From: Streptomyces sp. NBC_00572
GTDB taxonomy: Bacteria > Actinomycetota > Actinomycetes > Streptomycetales > Streptomycetaceae
NCBI RefSeq assembly: GCF_026341815.1
Contig: NZ_JAPENX010000001.1
Span: 5,022,001 to 5,086,000 of the forward strand
Reading direction: 5' to 3'
Length of the DNA stretch: 64,000 nt
Shown in pieces: positions 17,121-25,824 of this stretch. Numbering within the stretch: the stretch's first letter is position 1; each line of letters starts with the position of its first letter. The notes beneath the pieces are model-generated. The model made no database searches. It was not told where the DNA came from and worked only from the letters and a program-made list of their open reading frames with translations. The position numbers and the translations under genes were made by a program.

Positions 17121-19604
17121 ATGCGCACTCCTCGAAGCAGACTCGCCGGGGCGCTCGTCGCCGCCGCGCTGGTCGCGGCCGGCGGCGGCACGCTGGCGAC
17201 GACCACGGCCTCCGCGGCACCGGACGCCGCCACCTACACCGTCACCGTCGGTGCCAAGGGCTCGTGGACGCACCCCGATGACACGCCCGCCGGCACGTAC
17301 ATCGACAAGGACGGCACCTTCTACTTCCAGCAGGCCCACGCGCTGTACGGCGCGAGCGATCCCCGTAAGTGGACCTTCTTCACCGGAACGAACCTCGACA
17401 CCGCCACCCGGTCCGGCGCCATCAGCGACGCGGTGAACCCGGCGAACTCCAACGACCGCAACAACGACACCACGTGGCGCTGCAACAACAGCCCGACAGG
17501 CGTGGAGTCCACCCAGGCGCCCTCCACGGCCTCCTACGCGCACCGCAACTACTGCGACCTCGCCGGTGTCTGGGTCGACCCGGACACCGGTGACTGGTAC
17601 GGCCTCGTGCACAACGAGTTCACCCCGCAGCCCTTCGGTGACGGCCTCCACTACGACGGCATCGACTACGCCGTGTCCAAGGACCAGGGACGTACGTGGG
17701 CCATCAAGGACCACGTCATCACCTCGCGGTACAGCACCAAGCGCGGCGACACCGCTGCCTTCCCGCAGCAGACCTACCACTACGGCACCGGTGACCAGCG
17801 CCTGTTCGTCGACACGGCGTCCGGCTACTTCTACGCCTTCTACGGCTCCCGGATCGTGAACAAGGGCGGCGGCTGGGCCGCGTTCTACGGGCACGTCGCC
17901 CGAGCTCCGATCTCGTCGAAGATGGCGCCCGGTTCCTGGCAGAAGTGGTACGACGGCGCCTGGTCCCAGCCCGGCGTCGGAGGCCGCGAGAGCAACATGG
18001 TCCCGGTCGGCCCCGGCAGCACGACGGGCTACACCCCGCCGTCGAAGGAGTACAACCCCGCCAACAGCGGTGACGTGAACCAGCAGGTGGCCGCCGGTCT
18101 GATGCCTCCGACGTCCCCGATGTTCGTCATGGACATCACCTACAACGCCCATCTCGGCCTGTACATCGGCCAGCCCCAGGGGGTCGACCAGAGCGGCAAC
18201 GCCTCCCAGGAGATCTACGCCACCGACAACCTGGCCACGCAGAAGTGGTTCCGCCTGGGTGACACCGGCAGCTACAGGAACGCGTCCTGGTACCGCTGGT
18301 TCCTCGACAGCGGGAACAAGACCAGCTCCGGAATCGTCGGCAAGGACTTCCGCTCGTACTGCTCCTTCGGCTGCTCCAACGGATCGAGCAGCGAGTACGT
18401 CAACCTGACGATCGGCACCACTCAGCCCGCGACCCCGGTCGACACCTCCCAGGCGTACCGGATCGCCGGCGCCGGCGGCCGCGTCCTGGCCCAGGTCTCC
18501 GGTAGTTCGGCCACCACCTCGCTCGCCGCCGCCACCGGCTCCGGCCTGGAGTCGTGGATCTTCACCGCGAACGGCGACGGCTCGTACCGCATCGCCAACT
18601 CCGCCTCCGGCCAGCTCCTCGGCGTGAGCTCCACCTCCACCGCCACCCGGGCCTGGGGCACCAAGCCCACTGTCACGGCCGCCGCACCCAGCGGTCCCAC
18701 CGTCGGACAGCAGTGGTTCGTCATCCGCGGCACCTCGCCCACCGACGGCTCCGCCACCGGCACGTACAAGATCGTCAATCGCTACAGCGGCCTCGTCATC
18801 GGCCTCTCCGCCGACTCCGGCCGTCTCGCCGAGACCACGCCCACCCGTAGCTGGAACAACACCACGGGCAACGCGGTCGGCGGCACCAGGACGGCCGGTG
18901 AGCAGGTCCTGACCCTGACCCCCACGGCCCAGGTCCCCGAGTCGGTGACGGTCGGCAATCCCGGCAACCGGACGGCCACCCTGAACAAGGCCGTCTCCCT
19001 CCAGGTGGAAGCGACCGACTCCGCCGGGAAGCCCCTCACCTTCACCGCCACCGGCCTTCCCGCCGGTCTGAGCATCAGCACCGGCGGACTGGTCACCGGC
19101 ACCCCCACATCGGCGGGCGTTTCCACGGTCACCGTCACCGCGTCCTCCGGCAGTGCCAGCGGCACGGCCACGTTCACCTGGACGGTCTCGGCCTCCCTCG
19201 ACGGAGTCCACACCCTCACCGCCGCGGGCAAGGCGCTCGACAACCCCGACCACAGCACCACCGCCGGTACGCAGCTCATCACCTGGGTGCCGACCGGTGG
19301 CCGCAACCAGAGCTGGCGCTTCACCCAGCAGGCCGACGGCACCTACGAACTCAAGAACAGTGAGTCCGGGCTGTGCGCCGACGTGGCGGGCGGCTCCACC
19401 AGCGCCGGCGCGAAGATCATCCAGTGGACCTGCACCCAGGGCACCAACCAGCACTGGAACATCGTCCGTCAGGCCGGCGGCACCTACACCGTCGCTTCCG
19501 CAGGAAGCGGACTGCTCGTGACCACGGCCTCCTCCGCCGACGGGGCCCTCGTCACCCAGCAGCCCGACACCGGCTCGACGCTGCAGCAGTGGACCATCAA
19601 CTGA
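17121..19604 (+). CDS. Large secreted protein: propeller-like domain, ricin-type lectin domains and Ig-like domain
   Basis: 827 aa with a Sec signal peptide (cleavage near ASA-AP, residue 33). Residues 35-430 resemble a carbohydrate-active beta-propeller: an Asp-box (SKDQGRTW) near residue 190 and many aromatic Gly-rich turns. Residues 435-600 form a first ricin-type trefoil (SGLESWIF, SYRIANSASGQLLGVSS). Residues 610-690 look like a He_PIG Ig-like domain (FTATGLPAGLSISTGGLVTG). Residues 695-827 are a second ricin-type trefoil with three repeats ending in QSWRF, QHWNI and LQQWTIN, the QxW markers. It should act outside the cell on polysaccharide; the enzymatic class of the N-terminal domain is uncertain. 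ATG 17121 has AAGGAG 5 nt upstream. Confidence 0.85.
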   Translation: MRTPRSRLAGALVAAALVAAGGGTLATTTASAAPDAATYTVTVGAKGSWTHPDDTPAGTYIDKDGTFYFQQAHALYGASDPRKWTFFTGTNLDTATRSGAISDAVNPANSNDRNNDTTWRCNNSPTGVESTQAPSTASYAHRNYCDLAGVWVDPDTGDWYGLVHNEFTPQPFGDGLHYDGIDYAVSKDQGRTWAIKDHVITSRYSTKRGDTAAFPQQTYHYGTGDQRLFVDTASGYFYAFYGSRIVNKGGGWAAFYGHVARAPISSKMAPGSWQKWYDGAWSQPGVGGRESNMVPVGPGSTTGYTPPSKEYNPANSGDVNQQVAAGLMPPTSPMFVMDITYNAHLGLYIGQPQGVDQSGNASQEIYATDNLATQKWFRLGDTGSYRNASWYRWFLDSGNKTSSGIVGKDFRSYCSFGCSNGSSSEYVNLTIGTTQPATPVDTSQAYRIAGAGGRVLAQVSGSSATTSLAAATGSGLESWIFTANGDGSYRIANSASGQLLGVSSTSTATRAWGTKPTVTAAAPSGPTVGQQWFVIRGTSPTDGSATGTYKIVNRYSGLVIGLSADSGRLAETTPTRSWNNTTGNAVGGTRTAGEQVLTLTPTAQVPESVTVGNPGNRTATLNKAVSLQVEATDSAGKPLTFTATGLPAGLSISTGGLVTGTPTSAGVSTVTVTASSGSASGTATFTWTVSASLDGVHTLTAAGKALDNPDHSTTAGTQLITWVPTGGRNQSWRFTQQADGTYELKNSESGLCADVAGGSTSAGAKIIQWTCTQGTNQHWNIVRQAGGTYTVASAGSGLLVTTASSADGALVTQQPDTGSTLQQWTIN

Positions 19605-19625
19605 TGCCACCGCGACCGTAACCGG

Positions 19626-19664
19626 CCTGCCGGGTCCCCGCGCAGCACGCAGGGGCCCGACAGG
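19626..19664 (+). terminator. Hairpin terminator after the secreted protein
   Basis: An imperfect inverted repeat starts 21 nt after the stop: CCTGCCGGGTCCCC against GGGGCCCGACAGG, with GCGCAGCACGCA between. No T tract. Position and stability fit termination of the preceding gene. Confidence 0.6.
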
Positions 19665-19732
19665 CGGTCGAAGGCCGGGCCCGCCACGCCCGGCGCACCG
19701 CATGCTTCCTTCCTTCGCGCCCGTCTCCGGCC

Positions 19733-20335
19733 TCAGTCGTCGGAGGCGGGCGTTCGGCGGTCGGGGCGGGCGCGGACGTGCATTCGTTCGCCCTGGCGGC
19801 CGAAGAGGCTGAGTACTTCGACCGGGCCCTGCCCCGTGCTGCCGAACCAGTGCGGCAGCCGGGTGTCGAACTCCGCCACCTCGCCCGGGTCGAGGACGAT
19901 GTCGTGGTCGGCGAGCACGATCCGGAGCCGTCCGGAGAGCACGTACAGCCACTCGTATCCCTCGTGGGTGCAGAGTTCCGGGGTGTCGCGGCTCGCCGGC
20001 AGCACCATCTTGTAGCTCTGCAGCGGGCCGGGCTGTCGGGTGAGCGGCAGCACGGTGTTGCCGTTCACCGCGTGCGGTTTGAGCCGGACCCTCGGGTCGC
20101 CCACCTCGGGGGCGCCGACCAGTTCGTCGATCGGTACCTGGTGGGCCTGCGCGATGGGCAGCAGCAGCTCCAGGCTGGGGCGGCGCCGGCCGGCCTCCAG
20201 GCGGGAGAGGGTGCTCTTGGAGATGCCGGTGACCTCCGACAGCGCGGCGAGGGTGACACCGCGAGCGGTGCGCAGCCGCTTGAGTCGGGGGCCTACGGCG
20301 GACAGGGCCTGGGCGATGGACGAGGGCTGCTCCAC
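19733..20335 (-). CDS. XRE-family regulator with cupin domain
   Basis: 200 aa from GTG 20335, chosen because a strong promoter places the transcription start at or next to this codon. Residues 8-65 hold the XRE helix-turn-helix (TLAALSEVTGISKSTLSRLE). Residues 105-190 form a small-molecule cupin (HEGYEWLYVLSGRLRIVLAD, LDPGEVAEFDTRLPHWFG) with the metal-type HxxxE and terminal His. Such HTH-cupin proteins sense a small metabolite and often control transport. It follows the MFS exporter gene on the same strand, so that gene is a likely target. Confidence 0.9.
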   Translation of the reverse strand: MEQPSSIAQALSAVGPRLKRLRTARGVTLAALSEVTGISKSTLSRLEAGRRRPSLELLLPIAQAHQVPIDELVGAPEVGDPRVRLKPHAVNGNTVLPLTRQPGPLQSYKMVLPASRDTPELCTHEGYEWLYVLSGRLRIVLADHDIVLDPGEVAEFDTRLPHWFGSTGQGPVEVLSLFGRQGERMHVRARPDRRTPASDD

Positions 20336-20370
20336 ACCGTTATTACATGCAGTCGCTGTGGAGTGTGCAA
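20333..20370 (-). promoter_or_regulatory. Leaderless promoter of the XRE-cupin gene
   Basis: On the minus strand TTGCAC (20370-20365) and TGTAAT (20347-20342) are 17 nt apart, close to the vegetative consensus. Six nt after TGTAAT comes the GTG at 20335, so transcription should begin at or beside the start codon. This decides the start over an upstream in-frame ATG at 20407. Confidence 0.7.
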
Positions 20371-20423
20371 CGAGAGGTGCTGTTTTCGGACTCGTCAGGG
20401 CGGCCATGACGCTGGGTCAGTCG

Positions 20424-21746
20424 TCAGTCGTCCGTCGGCTCGGGGATCGGCATTGCCCGGTTGCGGGTCATCGTTCGGTCGGCCAGGACTGCCGGGACGG
20501 TGAGGGCGGCCAGGGCCGCGCCCAGCCAGGGGATCGCGGTGAGGCCGGCGCCGGCGCCGAGCGCGACGCCCGCGAGGACGGGGACCACACTGATGCCGAG
20601 TTGGAACATGGAGACGGCGGTGGCCCCGGCGAGCGTGGGCGCGCCTGCCGCCACGGTGAACACCCGCCCGTAGACAGCCGGGTTGAGGACGAAACCCGCG
20701 ACGCCCAGGACCAGCACCAGAGGGACGACGGCCACGGCGTGATCGGCCAGGAGAGCGAGCAGAACGGAGCAGACCAGGATCCCGCCGGCCCCGATGAGCA
20801 GGGCGTGGTGGGGGCGCCCATCGGCGATCCGGCCCCCGACGGAGAGGCCGATGAAGGCCCCGATACCGAAGAGGACGAGGATGCCGGGCACCCACACGGA
20901 GTCGACACCCGTGATGTCCGTGAGGAAGGCCGCGAGGTAGTTGTACGAGATCATGTACGCGGCGGTGCTGAGCAGCGTCGCGGCGTACACCGCCCACAGC
21001 TGCGGCTGCCGCATCGTCCGCAGTTCGCGCTTCACGCTGGGCTCTTGAGCCGCCTTGGTGGCGGGCACGGCGACGATCGTGGCGATCACGCTGAGCACGG
21101 TGAGCGCGACCACCGCCCAGAAGCCGCCCTTCCAGCCGGTGAAGTGGCTGAGGAAGGCGCCGGCCGGACCGCCCGCGACCATGGCGACGCTGAGACCGCT
21201 GACCACTACGCCGGAGGCCCGGGCGGTGCGGTCGGGCGTGACGAGGGAGATCGCGGTGACCGCGGCGACCGCCCAGAAACCGGCGTACGCCAGGCCGATC
21301 AGGAAGCGGGTGACGAGGAGCACGGTGAAGTCGTCGGTCAACAGTCCGACGGCCACCCCGGCGGCGAACACGGCCTGCGAGATCACCAGGGTCGTGCGGC
21401 GCGGCCAGCGCAGCGTCAGCACCGCGAGCGGCGGACCGCCGATCACCACGCCGATGGCGAAGGCCGAGATGAGGGCACCCGCGGAGGACAGCGAGATGTC
21501 GAGGTCGTCGGCGATGTCCGGGAGGACGCCGGCGAGCAGGAACTCGGCGCTCCCCATCGCGAACAGGCTGAACGCGAGCAGGTAGACGGGGAGCGGTAGC
21601 CTCCCGCCGCCCTTGGGTGCGGTGGTTTCCCGCAGTTCGGTGGTTTCCCGCAGTTCGGTGGTTTCCCGCGGTGGGGTGGTCTCCTGCGGTGGGGTGGTGG
21701 TCTCCTGCGGTTCGGTCGGCTCGATCGGTTCCGTTCGGACGCTCAT
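20424..21746 (-). CDS. MFS efflux transporter (DHA1-type)
   Basis: 440 aa with 12 predicted membrane helices, starting at ATG 21746 behind GGGAGGTGG. Features of drug/H+ antiporters are visible: the loop-2/3 region LTLRWPRRTTLVISQ and RFLIGLAYAGFWAVAAVTAI in helix 4. It resembles Cmx/CmlR-type exporters of Streptomyces. The N-terminus before helix 1 is an unusual hydrophilic repeat with five copies of ETT in Pro/Glu context, produced by short DNA repeats at 21625-21720. The XRE-cupin gene follows 88 nt downstream with its own promoter. Confidence 0.9.
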   Translation of the reverse strand: MSVRTEPIEPTEPQETTTPPQETTPPRETTELRETTELRETTAPKGGGRLPLPVYLLAFSLFAMGSAEFLLAGVLPDIADDLDISLSSAGALISAFAIGVVIGGPPLAVLTLRWPRRTTLVISQAVFAAGVAVGLLTDDFTVLLVTRFLIGLAYAGFWAVAAVTAISLVTPDRTARASGVVVSGLSVAMVAGGPAGAFLSHFTGWKGGFWAVVALTVLSVIATIVAVPATKAAQEPSVKRELRTMRQPQLWAVYAATLLSTAAYMISYNYLAAFLTDITGVDSVWVPGILVLFGIGAFIGLSVGGRIADGRPHHALLIGAGGILVCSVLLALLADHAVAVVPLVLVLGVAGFVLNPAVYGRVFTVAAGAPTLAGATAVSMFQLGISVVPVLAGVALGAGAGLTAIPWLGAALAALTVPAVLADRTMTRNRAMPIPEPTDD

Positions 21747-22006
21747 CGGAGGCCACCTCCCGCCTGCCGTGCGGGTTGCGCGACGGGTTCCGGGGTGACG
21801 CTGCGCACTGGCCCAGGGGTGGTCGAACGCATGGGCGGGCTCCTCGTTCTCACGGTCGGGCATACGGCTCAGGGCGGATGCGCGCTGATATGCCGGCCTC
21901 GTCGGTCTGCCGGATCGTGGTGATCACCGGTGCCCTCATGCTCGAACCGGGAGTCCTGTGGGGACAATATTTGTTGCCGAAACCGGGACACGGAACGCAG
22001 GATGCA

Positions 22007-22110
22007 GGACGAAGGACGAAGGACGAAGGGCGAAGGACGAGGGACGACGGACGAAGGACGACGGACGAAGGACGTGGGACATGGGGCGAAGGACGTGGGA
22101 CGTGCGACCT
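22007..22110. repeat. Degenerate 7-bp tandem repeats
   Basis: About 14 imperfect copies of GGACGAA (also GGACGAC, GGACGTG) lie head to tail between the stop of the response regulator gene and the upstream region of the MFS gene. The region sits within an otherwise gene-free 385 nt. It is not a CRISPR array: the unit is short and there are no spacers. Confidence 0.8.
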
Positions 22111-22131
22111 GGGTACGGAGGTTGAGCCCGT

Positions 22132-22854
22132 CTACGGCTCGATCAGCCCCACCCGGATCGCGTAGCGCGTGAGCTCCAGGCGGTCTCGCATGCCCAGTTT
22201 CTGGAGGAGGTTGGCGCGGTGGCGTTCCACCGTCTTCGGGCTGATGACGAGGAGGTCGCCGATCTCCTTGGAGCTGTGGCCCTCCGCCACCAGTTTGAGG
22301 ATCTCCTCCTCGCGTTCCGTGACGGCCTTGTCCGGGAGCGGCCTGCCCTGTTCCGCTCGGTCGAGGTACGTGCGGATCAGAGCTGTTTCCGCGCCGGGGT
22401 AGATGAAGGGCTCGTCGCGTACCGCCGCCCGGCATGCTTCCACCAGGTCGCGGTCGGCCACCGACTTCAGGACGTAGCCGCTCGCGCCGGCCTTCAGCGC
22501 CTCGAAGAAGTACTGCTCGTTGTCGTACATCGTGAGGATCAGGATCCTCAGCTCCGGCTGGAGGCGGCTGAGTTCGCGGGCCGCCTGGAGGCCCGTCCTG
22601 CGGGGCATCGAGATGTCCAGGACCGCCAGGTCGATCCGTTCCGAGCGGGCCAGCGCCACCGCTTCCGCGCCGTCCGCCGCCTCTGCCACCACCGTCAGGT
22701 CCGGTTCCGCGTCCAGGATGAGGCGGACTCCTCCGCGGACGAGCGCGTGGTCGTCCGCCAGCAGGATGCGCGTGGGAGTGGGAGCAGGGGTGGGTGCGGG
22801 TGTGGGGGCGGGACGTGGCGTGGGTGTGGTCGGTTCGGTGGTCGGGCCCGTCAT
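22132..22854 (-). CDS. NarL/FixJ-type response regulator
   Basis: 240 aa. The ATG overlaps the sensor kinase stop (ATGA, 22851-22854), so the pair is translationally coupled. Residues 1-28 are a Pro/Thr repeat tail (PAPTP units). The receiver domain follows with acidic pocket LADDH, phospho-acceptor Asp in LAVLDISMP, LTMYD and the Lys of GYVLKSV. The C-terminal LuxR-type HTH is complete (TEREEEILKLVAEGHSSKEI, ISPKTVERHRANLLQKLGM). It activates or represses unknown genes after phosphotransfer from the partner kinase. Confidence 0.95.
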   Translation of the reverse strand: MTGPTTEPTTPTPRPAPTPAPTPAPTPTRILLADDHALVRGGVRLILDAEPDLTVVAEAADGAEAVALARSERIDLAVLDISMPRRTGLQAARELSRLQPELRILILTMYDNEQYFFEALKAGASGYVLKSVADRDLVEACRAAVRDEPFIYPGAETALIRTYLDRAEQGRPLPDKAVTEREEEILKLVAEGHSSKEIGDLLVISPKTVERHRANLLQKLGMRDRLELTRYAIRVGLIEP

Positions 22855-23801
22855 GACATCGCCTTGTCGCGCTTGGTGTTCAGGTGGACTTCCGTGCCGC
22901 CGCCTTCGCCTTCGCGGATCGTCAGTTCCGCGCCGATCAGCAGCGCGCGCTCCCTCATCCCGCTCAGGCCCGCGCCGTCCGGCGCCCGGCCGATTCCCAG
23001 GCCGTCGTCCTTGACCAGGAGGCCGATCCCGCCGTGGGGGAGTCGGCGGAGACGTAGATCCACGTGTGTCGCCGCCGCGTGCCGGGCCGTGTTGGTGAGG
23101 CCCTCCTGCGCCACCCGGTAGAGCACCAGCTCCGTCTCGTGGTCGAGTTTCGGGAGCCCGGACTCGATGTGGGGCCGTACGGTCAGGCCCCGCGTCGAGA
23201 ACTCCGAGGCCAGCGACCTGAGCGCGCTGTGCAGGCCCAGCTCCTCCAGGACCCCCGGGCGCAGTCGGCGGGCGATGCGGCGGATCTCGTCCAGGCTCGT
23301 CCGGGTCGTCTCCTGCGCCTGGTGGAGTTCCGTCCGCAGCTCGTCCGGAGCGTGGTTCGCGGCGTGCTTCAGCTGGAGGAGCACCGCAGTGAGGGTCTGC
23401 CCGACCTCGTCGTGCAGCTCCTGCGCGATCCGCTGCCGCTCCTCCTCCTGCGCCGAGAGGACCCGGGCGGTGCTCACGGCCCGTTCGGCTTCGAGTCGGT
23501 CCAGCATCGTGTTGAACGTACGCGTCAGGTCCGCGATCTCGCCGCGCCCCGCCACCTCGGCCCGGCGGCCCGGCCTCAGCAGGTCCGCCGTCCGCATCGC
23601 CCGGGTGAGGCGCTGGAGCGGTGCCAGGCCGAGCCGGAGCAGGAGCGCGTTCGCGAGGAGCATCGCGACCAGACCGGCCACGAGCACGATCGCCTCGCCG
23701 AGGAGTACGGGGGTGGAGACCGTCACCGGGCCGAAGAGGAGGAGGACGGCGACGATCAGCACCGAGGCGTTGAGAAGGAAGATGCGCCAGTACAGCGACA
23801 C
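22851..23801 (-). CDS. NarL-partner sensor histidine kinase (HisKA_3)
   Basis: 316 aa from GTG 23801, with GGGAGAG upstream. Two membrane helices (residues 5-25 and 30-60) are followed by a HAMP segment (PLQRLTRAMRTADLL) with almost no periplasmic loop, so it probably senses a membrane or cytoplasmic signal. The HisKA_3 dimerisation helix contains the phospho-acceptor His in EEERQRIAQELHDEVGQTLT. The HATPase_c domain has YRVAQEGLTNTARHA, KDDGLGIG and GLSGMRERA. Its gene is coupled to the response regulator. It is divergent from khtT across 219 nt. Confidence 0.95.
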   Translation of the reverse strand: MSLYWRIFLLNASVLIVAVLLLFGPVTVSTPVLLGEAIVLVAGLVAMLLANALLLRLGLAPLQRLTRAMRTADLLRPGRRAEVAGRGEIADLTRTFNTMLDRLEAERAVSTARVLSAQEEERQRIAQELHDEVGQTLTAVLLQLKHAANHAPDELRTELHQAQETTRTSLDEIRRIARRLRPGVLEELGLHSALRSLASEFSTRGLTVRPHIESGLPKLDHETELVLYRVAQEGLTNTARHAAATHVDLRLRRLPHGGIGLLVKDDGLGIGRAPDGAGLSGMRERALLIGAELTIREGEGGGTEVHLNTKRDKAMS

Positions 23802-24020
23802 TGTTGCGGCTCTCTCCCTCTTGTCGCCCCCGGCTCCCACTACCTGGCTCCGGGCCTCTGACCTGCGGCGGGATCCATGTCCCCGCCTCATCCTGACCAG
23901 TTTCCGGTGGCTTGTCCATCCGTGCCGACACCCATGTTCCGGGGCTCCTCGCGGGTGGCACCATGGCCCCCGACCACCGACCTGATCACCCTTTGACATG
24001 ACAACAGGAGGGACGGGCCC

Positions 24021-24506
24021 TTGCCTGCTCCGCGGATGAGAACGACACCCCTGCCCGGCATCGGAGTCCAGTACGACTTCACCACCCGGGAGCACCGCCA
24101 GCTGTCGGTCATCGCGCACCGCGACGGGACCCGGACCGTGAACGTGTACCGGGGCGACGACCCCGACGCGTGCGCGCAGTCGCTGCACCTCACCGAGGCG
24201 GAGACCGCCTCACTGATCGACGCGCTGCTCCCCGCCCACCACAGCCCCAACGTCCTGCACACCACCGACCTGGGGCTCGTCGCCGAACGCATCGAACTGT
24301 CGGCCCACTCGCACTGGAACGGGCGCCTGCTCGGCGAGACGCGGATGCGCACCGAGGCCGGGGCCTCCATCGTCGCCGTACTGCGCCGCTCCGGGGCGAT
24401 ACCGTCCCCGACGCCCGCCTTCCGGCTCGCCGGCGGCGACACGCTCATCGTCATCGGCACCCGCGAGGGCGTCGACGCGGCCGCCGCGATCCTCGGTCGG
24501 GAGTGA
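24021..24506 (+). CDS. khtT: KhtT-like regulatory subunit of K+/H+ antiporter
   Basis: 161 aa from TTG 24021. The ribosome site GGAGGG (24007-24012) is 8 nt from this TTG but 23 nt from the first in-frame ATG (24036), which decides for the rare start. The N-terminal 70 residues match KhtT (LPGIGVQYDFTTREHRQLSV, GRTVNVYRGDD-like). The C-terminal half is an RCK_C/TrkA-C ligand domain (GAIPSPTPAFRLAGGDTLIV). In KhtTU systems this peripheral subunit gates the transporter, and in Bacillus it binds c-di-AMP. The khtU gene follows 7 nt later. Confidence 0.9.
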   Translation: MPAPRMRTTPLPGIGVQYDFTTREHRQLSVIAHRDGTRTVNVYRGDDPDACAQSLHLTEAETASLIDALLPAHHSPNVLHTTDLGLVAERIELSAHSHWNGRLLGETRMRTEAGASIVAVLRRSGAIPSPTPAFRLAGGDTLIVIGTREGVDAAAAILGRE

Positions 24507-24513
24507 GGGCGGC

Positions 24514-25809
24514 GTGCACTCCGCGGTCTTCCTGATCGAATTCGGCGCCATCATCCTCGGACTCGGCCTGCTCGGACGCCTCGCCGGCCGGTTCAGCTTC
24601 TCCCCGATACCCCTCTACCTCCTCGCCGGGCTCGCCTTCGGCAAGGGCGGCCTGCTGCCGCTCGGCACCAGCGAGGAGTTCGTCGCCATCGGTGCCGAGA
24701 TCGGGGTGATTCTCCTGCTCCTCATGCTCGGTCTCGAGTACACCGCGAGCGATCTCGTCTCCAACCTCAAGACCCAGTACCCCGCCGGACTCGTCGACTT
24801 CGCCCTCAACGCGCTGCCCGGCGCCGCCGCCGCGCTGCTCCTCGGCTGGGGACCCGTCGCCGCCGTCGTCCTGGCGGGCGTCACCTGGATCTCCTCGTCC
24901 GGCGTCATCGCCAAGGTCCTCGGCGACCTCGGGCGCCTCGGCAACCGTGAGACACCGGTCATCCTCAGCATCCTGGTCCTCGAAGACCTCGCCATGGCCG
25001 TCTACCTGCCCATCATCACGGCCCTGCTCGCCGGGGTCGGCCTCGCGGCCGGCAGCGCCACGCTCGCCATCGCCCTGGGCGTGGCCGGCGCCGTCCTCTT
25101 CGTCGCCGTCCGCTACGGACGGCTCATCTCGCGGTTCGTCTCCAGCGACGACCCCGAGAAGCTGCTCCTCGTCGTCCTCGGTCTGACGCTGCTCGTCGCG
25201 GGCGTCGCCCAGCAGCTCCAGGTCTCCGCGGCCGTCGGCGCGTTCCTCGTCGGCATCGCCCTCTCCGGGGAGGTCGCCGACGGCGCCCACGCCCTGCTGA
25301 GCCCCCTGCGCGACCTCTTCGCGGCGGTCTTCTTCGTCTTCTTCGGACTGCACACCGACCCCGCGAGCATCCCGCCGGTGCTCCTCCCGGCCTTCGCCCT
25401 GGCCGTCGTCACCGCGCTGACCAAGATCGCCACCGGTCACTGGGCCGCGCGCCGCGCCGGGATCGGGGTCAAGGGCCGCTGGCGGGCGGGCGGCACCCTG
25501 GTGGCGCGCGGCGAGTTCTCCATCGTCATCGCCGGGCTCGCCGTCACCGCCGGGGTGCAGCCCCAACTCGGGCCCTTCGCCACCGCCTATGTGCTCATCC
25601 TCGTCGTGATCGGCCCGCTCACGGCTCGCTACACCGAGCCGATCGCCACCTACCTCACCCGTCGGCGGACCCCTGTGCCCCCGGGCGGGGGAGGGGCCGC
25701 CGTACCCGGGCCCGAGGCCGTGCCCGTACGTGTGCCGGAGCCCGGTACCGAATCGGCGTCCGCCCGTGTGTCCGAGCCCGGAAACGAATCGGCGTCCGAC
25801 CGTGTGTGA
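24514..25809 (+). CDS. khtU: KhtU-like cation/proton antiporter (CPA2 family)
   Basis: 431 aa from GTG 24514. About twelve membrane helices with the CPA2 hallmarks: PLYLLAGLAFGKGG, LLLMLGLEYTASDL, the ion-binding segment LSILVLEDLAMAVYLP and the late VARGEFSIVIAGLA. It should exchange K+ (or another monovalent cation) for protons under control of the KhtT subunit encoded just upstream. The C-terminal 60 residues are a hydrophilic tail with a repeated EPG-ESAS unit that looks disordered. It is convergent with the flotillin gene 15 nt away. Confidence 0.93.
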   Translation: MHSAVFLIEFGAIILGLGLLGRLAGRFSFSPIPLYLLAGLAFGKGGLLPLGTSEEFVAIGAEIGVILLLLMLGLEYTASDLVSNLKTQYPAGLVDFALNALPGAAAALLLGWGPVAAVVLAGVTWISSSGVIAKVLGDLGRLGNRETPVILSILVLEDLAMAVYLPIITALLAGVGLAAGSATLAIALGVAGAVLFVAVRYGRLISRFVSSDDPEKLLLVVLGLTLLVAGVAQQLQVSAAVGAFLVGIALSGEVADGAHALLSPLRDLFAAVFFVFFGLHTDPASIPPVLLPAFALAVVTALTKIATGHWAARRAGIGVKGRWRAGGTLVARGEFSIVIAGLAVTAGVQPQLGPFATAYVLILVVIGPLTARYTEPIATYLTRRRTPVPPGGGGAAVPGPEAVPVRVPEPGTESASARVSEPGNESASDRV

Positions 25810-25824
25810 CTGACGCGGTCCTTC

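Noticed and set aside
16734..19952. 1072-codon open frame on the minus strand
   Set aside because: Antisense shadow of the large secreted protein gene; Gly/Val/Arg-rich with no domain, a common effect of very high G+C third positions.
22007..22110. Possible CRISPR array
   Set aside because: Repeat units are 7 bp without spacers; no cas genes in the window.
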